The notes beneath the pieces are model-generated. The model searched no databases. It saw only the letters and a program-made list of their open reading frames with translations, and was not told the origin of the DNA. DNA of 7,280 nucleotides from a bacterium (GTDB taxonomy: Bacteria > Krumholzibacteriota > Krumholzibacteria > LZORAL124-64-63): the NCBI GenBank assembly GCA_021767885.1, contig JAASSM010000072.1, positions 1 to 7,280 of the forward strand. The letters are read 5' to 3'. A program made the translations under genes and the position numbers. Shown here piece by piece: positions 1-6,917 of the stretch (its first letter is position 1; each line of letters opens with the position of its first letter).

Positions 1-873
1 CGCCGCCGCGAGCAGGGCCTGGGGGAAGCCCTGGCCGAAGATGCTGCTGCCGCCGACGTCGGCGTCCGGGACCAGTCCGTCGACGCCGAGGTCGTTGTCG
101 AGGCCGCGGATCTGGCCCACGACGGCCGTGCCGTGATTGCGCCAGGAGAGCTCCTCGCTGTGGACGCCCAGGTCCAGGAAGGGCTCGGGCAGGTCCTCGT
201 GTTCCCAGAGCCAGGCGCCCTCCACGTCCACCACGGCCACGCCGGCGCCGCGTCCGCCGGGGATCGACCAGACCGCGCGGGCGCCGATGCCGTCGGGCGC
301 GGCGTCCAGATAGCCCTGCTGCAGGGAGAAGTCCGGCGTGGTGTCGCTCGTGGCCGCGGCCAGGGTGGCGGCCGGGGCCGGGGCGCGGCCCGTGAACGCA
401 TCGAAGCCCAGGGCGGCGGGGACGGCCCGGGGCTCGAGGAAGGCGAGGCGGACGGCCGGGTCGGCGGCCAGCCGGGCGGCCAGTCGCACCAGCGTCTCGC
501 GGTCGGCCGGGCGGGCCCCGCCGGCCGCGTCGATCACGGCGTAGCGGGCGAGGTCGGCGAGGGCGGGCAGCGGGCCCCGGGCCTTGGCGGCCGCGCGTTG
601 CAGCACCGCGGCCGCCACCCGGGGGCGCGCGGGAGCGCCGGCCAGGGCGGCGATGCGGGCGCGGTCGTCCGCGGTGACGCCGGCCTCGTATTGCAGGACG
701 ATGCGGCCGGTGGGCGCGGCGGTCTGCAGGTGGGGCAGGTTCGCCGGCGGCGTACCGGACGCTGGCGCACCGGCGGTGGGCGCGGCGGTGGTCGGCGTGA
801 TGGCGGCGAGCAGGCCCAGGCCGAGCAGCGCGAGCAGGGCCGGGAGTTCACGCGAGCGGATCGAGCGCACCAT
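1..873 (-). CDS. Secreted subtilisin-family (S8) serine protease, N-terminal part
   Basis: This partial gene is read leftwards from an ATG at 873-871 and runs off the window edge after 291 codons without a stop. Residues 1-30 look like a Sec signal peptide: a basic start (MVRSIRSRE), a Leu/Ala-rich core, then an Ala/Thr/Pro-rich stretch with likely cleavage near 30. Residues about 55-155 resemble a propeptide (RIVLQYEAGV near 57-66, FLEPRAVPA near 145-153). The catalytic domain then begins: GVAVVDVEG supplies the catalytic Asp (D216) and NHGTAVVG the catalytic His (H247), the first two residues of the S8 triad. The GTSxAxP serine motif would lie beyond the window, so activity cannot be confirmed. 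The start is supported by AGGGG (complement of 879-883) five bases upstream. It is divergent from sthA. The likely role is extracytoplasmic protein degradation; the substrate is unknown. Confidence 0.85.
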   Translation of the reverse strand, partial: MVRSIRSRELPALLALLGLGLLAAITPTTAAPTAGAPASGTPPANLPHLQTAAPTGRIVLQYEAGVTADDRARIAALAGAPARPRVAAAVLQRAAAKARGPLPALADLARYAVIDAAGGARPADRETLVRLAARLAADPAVRLAFLEPRAVPAALGFDAFTGRAPAPAATLAAATSDTTPDFSLQQGYLDAAPDGIGARAVWSIPGGRGAGVAVVDVEGAWLWEHEDLPEPFLDLGVHSEELSWRNHGTAVVGQIRGLDNDLGVDGLVPDADVGGSSIFGQGFPQALLAAA

Positions 874-905
874 GGACACCCCTGACGCGGTGGCGGGTGG
901 ATTCC

Positions 906-917
906 GACTCCTGAGTC
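906..917. repeat. Small inverted repeat overlapping the protease promoter
   Basis: GACTC-CT-GAGTC is a perfect 5-bp inverted repeat with a 2-bp centre. Its right arm overlaps the candidate -10 box of the S8 protease and it lies close to the predicted transcription start. It could be an operator, but arms this short also arise by chance. Confidence 0.3.
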
Positions 918-942
918 TACCACAATTCTCATGCCGCGGCAG
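914..942 (-). promoter_or_regulatory. Candidate extended -10 promoter for the S8 protease
   Basis: On the minus strand, TAGACT (914-919) is preceded by TG and one base, giving an extended -10 element that matches four of six consensus bases. A weak -35, CTGCCG, lies 17 bp upstream at 937-942. The site is in a short AT-richer island in otherwise very GC-rich DNA and would give a leader of about 35 nt before the ATG at 873. The -35 match is poor, so this remains a candidate. Confidence 0.35.
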
Positions 943-1011
943 GTCGCCGCGGCCGTGACCGGCGCCCCGATGGCCGGCCGTGGCGCGGGGCTTCCCGTGA
1001 GGGCCGCGGGT

Positions 1012-1039
1012 TTCGCATGCTGGCTGCAGCGTGTACCAT
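1012..1039 (+). promoter_or_regulatory. Candidate promoter for sthA
   Basis: TTCGCA (1012-1017) and TACCAT (1034-1039) each match the sigma70 -35 and -10 consensus at four of six bases and are 16 bp apart. They would start transcription about 65 nt before the sthA ATG. No operator is evident. The assignment rests only on these two hexamers and their position. Confidence 0.35.
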
Positions 1040-1110
1040 GGGGCGATGGTGCCGGGCGTTGCGGGAGAGCTCGCGGCGCCTGCGGTCCGCACACCCCGGG
1101 AGCGAGGACC

Positions 1111-2478
1111 ATGCAGCGGGACTACGACGTCATCGTGATCGGCAGCGGCCCCGGCGGCGAGGGCGCGGCCATGAAGTGCGCCAAGGCGGGCAAGCGGGTG
1201 GCCCTGGTCGAGTCGTTCTTCGAGGTGGGCGGCAACTGCACCCACAAGGGGACCATCCCGAGCAAGGCCCTCCGGCAGATCATCCAGCGCAAGCCCAACT
1301 GGCTGAAGTTCCAGGATGCCGACTACCAGACCCTGCTGCGCCACTCCCAGACGGTGATCGAGGCCCAGGTGTCGCTGCGCCGGGGATTCTACGAGGGCAA
1401 CGACGTCGACATCCTGCCCGGACTGGGCCGGTTCCTCGACCCGCACGCCATCGAGGTCCTCGCCGCCAGTGGCCAGAAGCGGCGCTACACCGCCGACGCC
1501 TTCTTCCTGGCCACCGGCTCGCGCCCCTATCGGCCCACGGACGTGGACTTCGCCCACCCGCGCATCTGCGACAGCGACACCATCCTCAAGCTCAGCGAGA
1601 CGCCGCGGTCGCTCACCATCTACGGCGCGGGCGTGATCGGCTGCGAGTACGCCTCCATCTTCCGGGGCCTGGGCATCCGCGTGAACCTGATCAACACCCG
1701 GGCCCAGCTGCTCGCCTTCCTGGACGACGAGATCATCGACGCCCTGGCCTACCATCTGCGCGAGATGGGCGTGCGCCTGGATCACAACGAGAAGTACTCG
1801 TGCGTCGAACCCCACGAGGACGGCGTCACCCTGCACCTGGAATCCAACAAGGTGATCCGGAGCGATTACCTGCTCTGGGCCAACGGCCGCACCGGCAACA
1901 GCGACAAGCTGGGCCTGGAGAACCTGGGCATCGAGCCGAACAGCCGCGGCTCCGTGCCGGTGAACGAGAACTTCCAGACCATCCATCCGCACATCTACGC
2001 CGTCGGCGACCTCGTGGGCTATCCGAGCCTGGCCAGCGCCGCCTACGATCAGGGCCGCTTCGCCGCCACCCACTTCACCGAGGGGGCCACCGAGTACACC
2101 CTGGTCAAGGACATCCCCACCGGCATCTACACCATCCCCGAGATCAGCTCCGTGGGCCTCAACGAGCGGGAGCTCACCGAGCAGAAGGTGCCCTACGAGG
2201 TGGGCCACGCCATGTTCAAGCACCTGGCGCGGGCGCAGATCACCGGCCGGGCCACCGGCATGCTCAAGATCCTCTTCCACCGCGAGACCCTGCAGATCCT
2301 GGGCATCCACTGCTTCGGCGACAACGCGGCGGAGATCGTGCACATCGGCCAGGCGATCATGGCCCAGCCGGGCGAGCGGAACTCGCTCAACTACTTCATC
2401 CACACCACGTTCAATTACCCCACCATGGCCGAGGCCTACCGCGTGGCCGCGCTCAACGGCCTGACCCGGCTCGGCTAG
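1111..2478 (+). CDS. sthA: Soluble pyridine nucleotide transhydrogenase (Si-specific)
   Basis: The 455-residue product is a cytoplasmic FAD flavoprotein of the dihydrolipoamide-dehydrogenase superfamily; E. coli SthA has 466. It transfers hydride between NADPH and NAD+, usually draining excess NADPH. The FAD-binding Rossmann motif [10 protein letters not shown] is at 11-20, the NAD(P)-binding motif [11 protein letters not shown] at about 172-182, and the second FAD motif HIYAVGD at 294-300. The disulfide-reductase site is degenerate as expected for Sth[14 protein letters not shown] keeps C43 but has Thr at 48 where the second redox Cys would be. The C-terminal [17 protein letters not shown] is also typical, with Asn in place of the catalytic His of true disulfide reductases. 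The ATG at 1111 was chosen because homology begins there and GGGAG (1098-1102) lies eight bases upstream; the open frame back to 931 lacks matching sequence. It appears monocistronic. Confidence 0.95.
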   Translation: MQRDYDVIVIGSGPGGEGAAMKCAKAGKRVALVESFFEVGGNCTHKGTIPSKALRQIIQRKPNWLKFQDADYQTLLRHSQTVIEAQVSLRRGFYEGNDVDILPGLGRFLDPHAIEVLAASGQKRRYTADAFFLATGSRPYRPTDVDFAHPRICDSDTILKLSETPRSLTIYGAGVIGCEYASIFRGLGIRVNLINTRAQLLAFLDDEIIDALAYHLREMGVRLDHNEKYSCVEPHEDGVTLHLESNKVIRSDYLLWANGRTGNSDKLGLENLGIEPNSRGSVPVNENFQTIHPHIYAVGDLVGYPSLASAAYDQGRFAATHFTEGATEYTLVKDIPTGIYTIPEISSVGLNERELTEQKVPYEVGHAMFKHLARAQITGRATGMLKILFHRETLQILGIHCFGDNAAEIVHIGQAIMAQPGERNSLNYFIHTTFNYPTMAEAYRVAALNGLTRLG

Positions 2479-2530
2479 CCCCGGTGGGCCGGTTGCCAGC
2501 GGTCCAGAGATTCCGTTACCTGAGGGCAGA

Positions 2531-2548
2531 GCGGGGTCCGGTCCCCGC
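2531..2548 (+). terminator. Possible hairpin after sthA, no U-tract
   Basis: GCGGGG (2531-2536) and CCCCGC (2543-2548) form a perfect 6-bp stem around a 6-nt loop, 53 nt after the sthA stop and about 80 nt before the next gene. No run of T follows, so it may be a weak terminator, a leader structure of the next transcript, or simply GC-rich sequence. Confidence 0.3.
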
Positions 2549-2631
2549 GGCTGTGTTGCCACCCCGCCACCGAGAGCAGCTCACGCGATCCGGTCGCGCG
2601 TCGCCCGACGCGCCCGGCGGGAGGTACGCCC

Positions 2632-3330
2632 ATGCTCCGCATCCTCACCCTGTCGATCATCCTCGCCACCACGATCATGACCCTGGCCGGCTGTTCCGTG
2701 TTCGGCGTGGCCACCAAGGGGGAACTCGAGTCCGCCATGCGGCAGGAGGCCGTGGCCCAGCGCGAGACCGAGGCCCGTCTGGCCGAGCTGGAGGAGCGGC
2801 TGGTGGCCGCCCGGGAGGCGGTCGGCGCGGTGGAGCGCCGACTGGAACCGCGCCTGGCGGCCCTCGATAGCGCCATGGCCCGCACCGAGGAGAACGTCGC
2901 CCGCTCCACGCAGCAGTGGCGGTCGGTGCAGGCGCTGCTGGCGGCCGACATGGACAGCGTCCGCACCGAGCTCGACGCGGTGGCGGGCGAGGTGGCGGTC
3001 ATGAGCCGCGGTGTGGCCTCGGTGCGGGAGGGCATGACGCTGGTGAGCGCCCAGGCGTCGTCGGCCCAGGTGCAGAGCCGTGAGGCGCTGCGGCGGCAGC
3101 AGCAATCGCTGGAGCAGGAGCGTGCCCATCTGCTGGCCCGGCTGCAGGACCTCGAGGCCAGGCTGGCGTCCTGGCCGGCCCTGGCGGACTCCCTGGCGGC
3201 CGGTGATTCCGCCGCGCCGCGCCCCGCCGGCGCCGATCCGGATGCGGCCCCGGCCGCCGGCGACGCGGGCACCATCGAGATCCGGCCCGCCGTCACGCCG
3301 GAGCGCGACGCCACACCGCCCGGTCGCTGA
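2632..3330 (+). CDS. Coiled-coil lipoprotein of unknown function
   Basis: The product has 232 residues. Residues 1-20 are a lipoprotein signal peptide (MLRILTLSIILATTIMTLAG) with lipobox LAGC ending at C21. Ser at +2 argues for outer-membrane sorting under the Lol +2 rule as known in enterobacteria. From about 28 to 182 the protein is rich in Glu, Arg, Ala, Gln and Leu with heptad-like spacing (for example ETEARLAELEERLVAARE), suggesting a long, mostly helical coiled coil with almost no aromatic residues. Residues about 183-232 are a disordered-looking Ala/Pro/Asp tail. The ATG is supported by GGGAGG (2619-2624) seven bases upstream. It is convergent with the lipoprotein gene at 3337-4059, with 6 bp between stops. 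I do not recognise a family. A periplasmic spacer or scaffold role is possible but unproven; coiled-coil matches to other proteins would be uninformative. Confidence 0.85.
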   Translation: MLRILTLSIILATTIMTLAGCSVFGVATKGELESAMRQEAVAQRETEARLAELEERLVAAREAVGAVERRLEPRLAALDSAMARTEENVARSTQQWRSVQALLAADMDSVRTELDAVAGEVAVMSRGVASVREGMTLVSAQASSAQVQSREALRRQQQSLEQERAHLLARLQDLEARLASWPALADSLAAGDSAAPRPAGADPDAAPAAGDAGTIEIRPAVTPERDATPPGR

Positions 3331-3334
3331 CCGG
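3320..3334. terminator. Short hairpin between convergent lipoprotein genes
   Basis: CCGGTC-GCT-GACCGG is a perfect 6-bp stem with a 3-nt loop that overlaps the TGA stop of the plus-strand lipoprotein gene and ends 3 bp before the stop of the minus-strand gene. Its placement suits a shared bidirectional terminator. It lacks a T-tract on either side, so this is tentative. Confidence 0.3.
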
Positions 3335-3336
3335 CG

Positions 3337-4059
3337 TCAGGAGACCCCGCTCTCCGCCGGTGCGGGCGGCGCGGTCTCGCCGGTCGCAGCGGCATCGGGG
3401 ACGGCGCCCGCCAGGCGCGCCATCTCCCCGGCGAGCACGGCGGCCACGTCGGACATCTCCAGGCCCGGGCCAGGCTCCAGCGCCACGTGGGCCAGCACGT
3501 CCAGGCTGGCGATGTCGATGACGCGCAGGAAGGCCGCGGCCACGTGCTGGCTCCCCGGGGTGGCGGGGTCGGTGGTGAAGTGGGCATTGCCCACCACCAC
3601 GGCCTGCAGGCCGAACTCCCGCCGCAACCGAGCCAGCAGGTCGAGGCCGATGCCGAAGGCCTCCGGCTGGCCTTCGGCGATCGGCTCCGGCTGGACGGGC
3701 AGGGCCTTGAGGCGGAACCCGGCGTAGCTCAGCTCCGCCTCGAAGAGGTCGGTGAGCATCTGGCTCGGGCCGGTGACCAGCAGTTCCGAGCGGGCTGGCG
3801 GCTGCAAGACCACCTCGCCCGACCGGCGTTCGGCGGTCAGGGGCGCCACGATCCGCGATCCCGGCGCGGCGGGCACCGTGCTCAGCAGGGGATGGACCGC
3901 GACCGTCCGCGGGACCAGGCGGGCGCCCGGGGCCGGAGTGGTGATGAGCCGGCGCTCGGCACCGGTGGCGAGGCAGCCGCCCAGGATCAGCCCCACCAGC
4001 AGGCAGGCGGCGAGGACCGGAAGCCAGGGCATCCGTCGGCATCGCATGGCGTCGCTCAC
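3337..4059 (-). CDS. Predicted lipoprotein with possible CsgG/TolB-N-like domain
   Basis: The product has 240 residues from a GTG at 4059; in-frame ATGs at 4047 and 4032 are alternatives, and no strong Shine-Dalgarno site decides between them. A lipoprotein signal precedes lipobox LGGC (C29), followed by Leu. The segment about 100-220 alternates helix and strand as in CsgG, TolB-N and related secretion-associated lipoproteins: helix LTDLFEAELSYAGFRL, helix plus strand LLARLRREFGLQAVVVGNAHF, strand VAAAFLRVIDIASLDVLAHVAL, and a C-terminal helix near 202-218. The pattern 'DLL...EFG...VVVG....(V)AAAFLRVID..(S)' resembles the CsgG motif in which a lipoprotein reports on type-dependent aRvvD..tG segments. 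This is a fold-level impression, not a family match. The last 20 residues are Ala/Pro/Glu-rich. It is a separate transcription unit, convergent with the coiled-coil lipoprotein. Its function is unknown; envelope location is the firmest inference. Confidence 0.8.
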   Translation of the reverse strand: MSDAMRCRRMPWLPVLAACLLVGLILGGCLATGAERRLITTPAPGARLVPRTVAVHPLLSTVPAAPGSRIVAPLTAERRSGEVVLQPPARSELLVTGPSQMLTDLFEAELSYAGFRLKALPVQPEPIAEGQPEAFGIGLDLLARLRREFGLQAVVVGNAHFTTDPATPGSQHVAAAFLRVIDIASLDVLAHVALEPGPGLEMSDVAAVLAGEMARLAGAVPDAAATGETAPPAPAESGVS

Positions 4060-4099
4060 AGTCTCAGGGGTCGTCCGTTACCGCGTGGTCCACCCCATC

Positions 4100-4129
4100 A
4101 CCATACCGTGCCCGTGGCCGCCGGAGCAA
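4100..4129 (-). promoter_or_regulatory. Candidate promoter for the minus-strand lipoprotein gene
   Basis: On the minus strand, TTGCTC (complement of 4124-4129) and TATGGT (complement of 4100-4105) are separated by 18 bp. The -10 matches four of six consensus bases and the -35 three of six. Transcription would start about 35 nt before the GTG at 4059, which fits the gene layout. Confidence 0.35.
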
Positions 4130-4178
4130 CCCCCGCCGCGGGCCCCGGCGGCGGATCGCGTCCACGCATCCCGGTCGC

Positions 4179-4195
4179 GGGCGGCCCGGCCGCCC
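4179..4195 (-). terminator. Second hairpin downstream of sodA
   Basis: GGGCGGC (4179-4185) and GCCGCCC (4189-4195) make a perfect 7-bp stem with a 3-nt loop. On the sodA transcript it follows directly after the longer hairpin at 4201-4234, so the two may act as a tandem terminator. No U-tract follows. Confidence 0.35.
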
Positions 4196-4200
4196 ATGGA

Positions 4201-4234
4201 ACACCCCCCGGGGCTCAGGGCCCGCGGGGGGTGT
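4201..4234 (-). terminator. Probable sodA transcription terminator hairpin
   Basis: The arms ACACCCCCC (4201-4209) and GGGGGGTGT (4226-4234) are perfectly complementary over 9 bp, and inside them GGGC (4211-4214) can pair with GCCC (4220-4223). The hairpin begins 58 nt after the sodA stop on the minus strand. It lacks a downstream U-run, as is common for terminator-like hairpins in GC-rich genomes, so strength and direction are uncertain. Confidence 0.5.
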
Positions 4235-4292
4235 CGTGTGCGCTCCGCACGTGGCGTCAGGACCGTGTGGCGTCCCGGCGGCGGCCGGGAGG

Positions 4293-4901
<609 letters not shown>

Positions 4902-4939
4902 GGGCGGTACCTCCTGGTTCGGGGGTGTCCGGGTCGTCG

Positions 4940-4964
4940 ATTTGCAACCAAAATAATCAAGTAT
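4940..4964 (-). promoter_or_regulatory. AT-rich sodA upstream element with Rrf2/IscR-like half-site
   Basis: This is the most AT-rich stretch of the window and lies 39-63 nt upstream of the sodA ATG, where promoter and operator are expected. On the minus strand its left half reads ATACTTGATTA, one base different from the left arm of the E. coli-type IscR type 1 site (ATACTTGACTA). The right half matches poorly, about five of eleven positions by eye. I could not find a convincing -35/-10 pair. A control region for sodA is likely; the regulator is a guess. Confidence 0.35.
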
Positions 4965-4981
4965 TCACGAGTCGCAGCCCC

Positions 4982-5010
4982 GTGCTCCGGCCGGCGCCGG
5001 CCGGTGGCAC
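4982..5010. repeat. Perfect 18-bp GC palindrome in the sodA-pepP intergenic region
   Basis: CCGGCCGGCGCCGGCCGG at 4987-5004 is a perfect palindrome. GTGC (4982-4985) and GCAC (5007-5010) can extend the pairing across a small internal loop. It sits between the sodA upstream element and the pepP promoter and is not followed by T on either strand. It could be a cruciform, a protein-binding site or a transcription barrier; composition alone makes GC palindromes more frequent here. Confidence 0.5.
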
Positions 5011-5035
5011 GCCGCGCCGCGCGGGCGACCATGCC

Positions 5036-5064
5036 TTGGCCTGGCCCCGGGGGGGTGTTATGCT
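5036..5064 (+). promoter_or_regulatory. Sigma70-like promoter of pepP with extended -10
   Basis: TTGGCC (5036-5041) and TATGCT (5059-5064) are exactly 17 bp apart. The -10 is preceded by TG and one base (5056-5058), an extended -10 element. Each hexamer matches the consensus at four of six bases. Transcription would start near 5071, leaving a leader of about 45 nt before the ATG at 5116. This is the best promoter candidate in the window. Confidence 0.5.
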
Positions 5065-5115
5065 GCCGCCTTGCAAGCGGAGAACGACCACGCGAACCCT
5101 CACCCGGAGGCCGAC

Positions 5116-6915
5116 ATGACCACGCCCGAGAAGCTGAAGGCCCTGCGCGAGCTCATGGCGCAGCAGAACCTCGACGCCTACTACGTCCCGAGCGCCGACC
5201 CGCACCTGAGCGAGTACCTGCCCGAGGCCTTCAAGCGCCGCGCCTGGCTCAGCGGCTTCACCGGCTCGGCGGGCGAGCTCCTGGTCGGGCGCAAGGGGGC
5301 GGGCCTGTGGACCGACGGCCGCTACTTCTACCAGGCGTCGCTGGAGCTCGAGGGCAGCGGGATCGACCTGATGAAGATGGGCCGGCCGGAGACGCCGAGC
5401 ATGACCGGCTGGCTGGTGCAGCAGCTGTCGTCCGGCGACGTGGTGGGCGTCGATCCCACGGTGATCTCCATCGATCAGGCCGAGACCTTCGAGAGCGACC
5501 TCGCTCCTCATGGCATCAAGGTCAAGTACCTGGCCCGCAACCTGGTGGACCGGATCTGGGAGGACCAGCCCGCGCCCTCGAAGGCCCCGCTGGAGGTGCA
5601 CCCGACGCGGTTCGCCGGGGAGACCGTCGCCAGCAAGCTCAAGCGCGTGCGGGCGGAGATGGCCCGGGCGGGCTGCGACCTGCACGTGGTGGGGGCCCTG
5701 GACGCGGTGGCCTGGCTGCTGAACATCCGCAGCCGCGACATCCTCTTCACCCCCGTGGCCACCGCCTACGTGGTGCTCGGCACCGACGACTGCACCCTGT
5801 ACGTGGACCCGGAGAAGGTCACCGGTGCGGCCATGAAGCACCTGGGCCGGGCGGTCACCATCAAGGAGTACGGCGAGGTCGGACGCGACCTCAAGGCGCT
5901 GGCGCAGGGGACGGGCAAGCAGAAGCGCCGGCCCACGGTCTGGCTGGACTCCGCGGGCACCAACCGGTGGATCCAGAACCAGGTCAAGGGTTGCCCGCAG
6001 CACCTGGCGCCGTCGCCGATCATGGCCATGAAGGCCGTGAAGAATCCGCGGCAGATCGAGGGGATCAAGGCCGCCCACGTGCGCGACGGCGTGGCCATGG
6101 TCAAGTTCCTGCGCTGGCTGGAGGAGGCCGTACCGCAGGGCGGAGTCACCGAGATCTCCGCCGCGGACCAGCTCCGCGCCTTCCGCGCCGAGGCGAAGGA
6201 GTACCGGGACGACAGCTTCGCCACCATCAGCGGCTACGCCGGCAACGGCTCCATCATCCACTACTCGGCCACGCCCGGCACCGAGGCCACCCTCAAGCCC
6301 CGGGGCCTGTACCTCATCGACAGCGGCGGCCAGTATCCCGACGGCACCACCGACATCACGCGCACCGTGGCGCTGGGCAAGCCCCAGCGGCAGATGAAGC
6401 AGTGCTTCACGCGCGTGCTCATGGGGACCATCGACTGCACCCTGACCACGTTCCCCGCCGGCACCACTGGCCGGCGCATCGAGATGTACGCGCGCCGCCA
6501 CCTGTGGCAGGCGGGCATCGACTACGCCCACGGCACCGGCCACGGCGTGGGCCAGTACCTGGGCGTGCACGAGGGGCCGCACTCGCTGAAGGACCTGGAC
6601 ACCCCGCCCGTGCGCGAGGGCAACCTCTTCTCCATCGAGCCGGGCTGCTACGAGGATGGCAAGTTCGGCATCCGCTGCGAGAACCTGGCCTTCGTGGTCA
6701 AGGACGAGAAGCTCAGCACGTCGGATCGCGACTGGTTCCGCTTCGACACCGTGACGCTGTGCCCGTTCGACACGTCCCTCGTGGACCCGGCGCTCATGTC
6801 TCCGGCGCAGATCCGCTGGCTGAACACGTACCACCGGCGAGTCTACCGGGAGCTGAGTCCGCACCTCGACCGTGCGCACCGCGCCTGGCTGCGGCGCGCC
6901 ACCCGCGCCATCTGA
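5116..6915 (+). CDS. pepP: Xaa-Pro aminopeptidase, large XPNPEP1-like form (M24B)
   Basis: The product has 599 residues and should remove N-terminal residues that precede proline, in the cytoplasm (no signal peptide). Two creatinase-like N-terminal domains (about 6-130 and 145-305) precede the pita-bread M24 catalytic domain (about 310-535) and a C-terminal M24_C domain (about 540-599). This is the long three-domain layout of human XPNPEP1 rather than the approximately 440-residue E. coli PepP. All five metal ligands are visible: D402 and D413 (IDSGGQYPDGTTDITRT), H476 (HGTGHGVGQ), E508 (SIEPGCYEDG) and E522 (GIRCENLAF). H485 in VHEGP is also conserved. The spacing between the two Asp and the His matches the human enzyme. 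The ATG at 5116 has GGAGG (5106-5110) five bases upstream; an in-frame TTG at 5071 falls at the predicted transcription start and is unlikely. The GH13 gene follows 2 nt after the stop. The short pepP symbol is used loosely. Confidence 0.93.
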   Translation: MTTPEKLKALRELMAQQNLDAYYVPSADPHLSEYLPEAFKRRAWLSGFTGSAGELLVGRKGAGLWTDGRYFYQASLELEGSGIDLMKMGRPETPSMTGWLVQQLSSGDVVGVDPTVISIDQAETFESDLAPHGIKVKYLARNLVDRIWEDQPAPSKAPLEVHPTRFAGETVASKLKRVRAEMARAGCDLHVVGALDAVAWLLNIRSRDILFTPVATAYVVLGTDDCTLYVDPEKVTGAAMKHLGRAVTIKEYGEVGRDLKALAQGTGKQKRRPTVWLDSAGTNRWIQNQVKGCPQHLAPSPIMAMKAVKNPRQIEGIKAAHVRDGVAMVKFLRWLEEAVPQGGVTEISAADQLRAFRAEAKEYRDDSFATISGYAGNGSIIHYSATPGTEATLKPRGLYLIDSGGQYPDGTTDITRTVALGKPQRQMKQCFTRVLMGTIDCTLTTFPAGTTGRRIEMYARRHLWQAGIDYAHGTGHGVGQYLGVHEGPHSLKDLDTPPVREGNLFSIEPGCYEDGKFGIRCENLAFVVKDEKLSTSDRDWFRFDTVTLCPFDTSLVDPALMSPAQIRWLNTYHRRVYRELSPHLDRAHRAWLRRATRAI

Positions 6916-6917
6916 GC

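Noticed and set aside
133..885. 250-codon plus-strand frame over the S8 protease
   Set aside because: The opposite strand encodes a signal peptide and S8 Asp and His motifs; this frame gives low-complexity Gly/Arg/Ala sequence.
931..1110. 60-codon N-terminal extension of sthA
   Set aside because: The extension is Arg/Gly/Ala-rich without similarity to SthA. The FAD motif begins just after the ATG at 1111, and a candidate promoter lies inside the extension.
1231..1272. Loss of the second redox cysteine in sthA as a damaged active site
   Set aside because: Thr at this place (GTIPSK) is the normal state for soluble transhydrogenases, so it marks the family rather than damage.
1017..2870. 617-codon plus-strand frame across sthA and into the lipoprotein gene
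   Set aside because: It is a frame-shifted reading of sthA, rich in Arg, Pro and His and lacking domains, and it crosses two well-supported genes.
2475..3587. 370-codon minus-strand frame over the coiled-coil lipoprotein gene
   Set aside because: Ser/Arg/Ala-rich low-complexity product. The plus strand has a lipobox, coiled coil and good ribosome binding site.
5071..5115. Upstream TTG start for pepP
   Set aside because: It coincides with the predicted transcription start and lacks a ribosome binding site, whereas the ATG at 5116 has GGAGG at ideal spacing.
4957..6879. 640-codon open frame on the minus strand opposite pepP
   Set aside because: It is antisense to a gene with all M24 ligands intact. 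Its product is dominated by Arg, Gly, His and Val with no recognisable domain, as expected from the complement of GC-rich codons.
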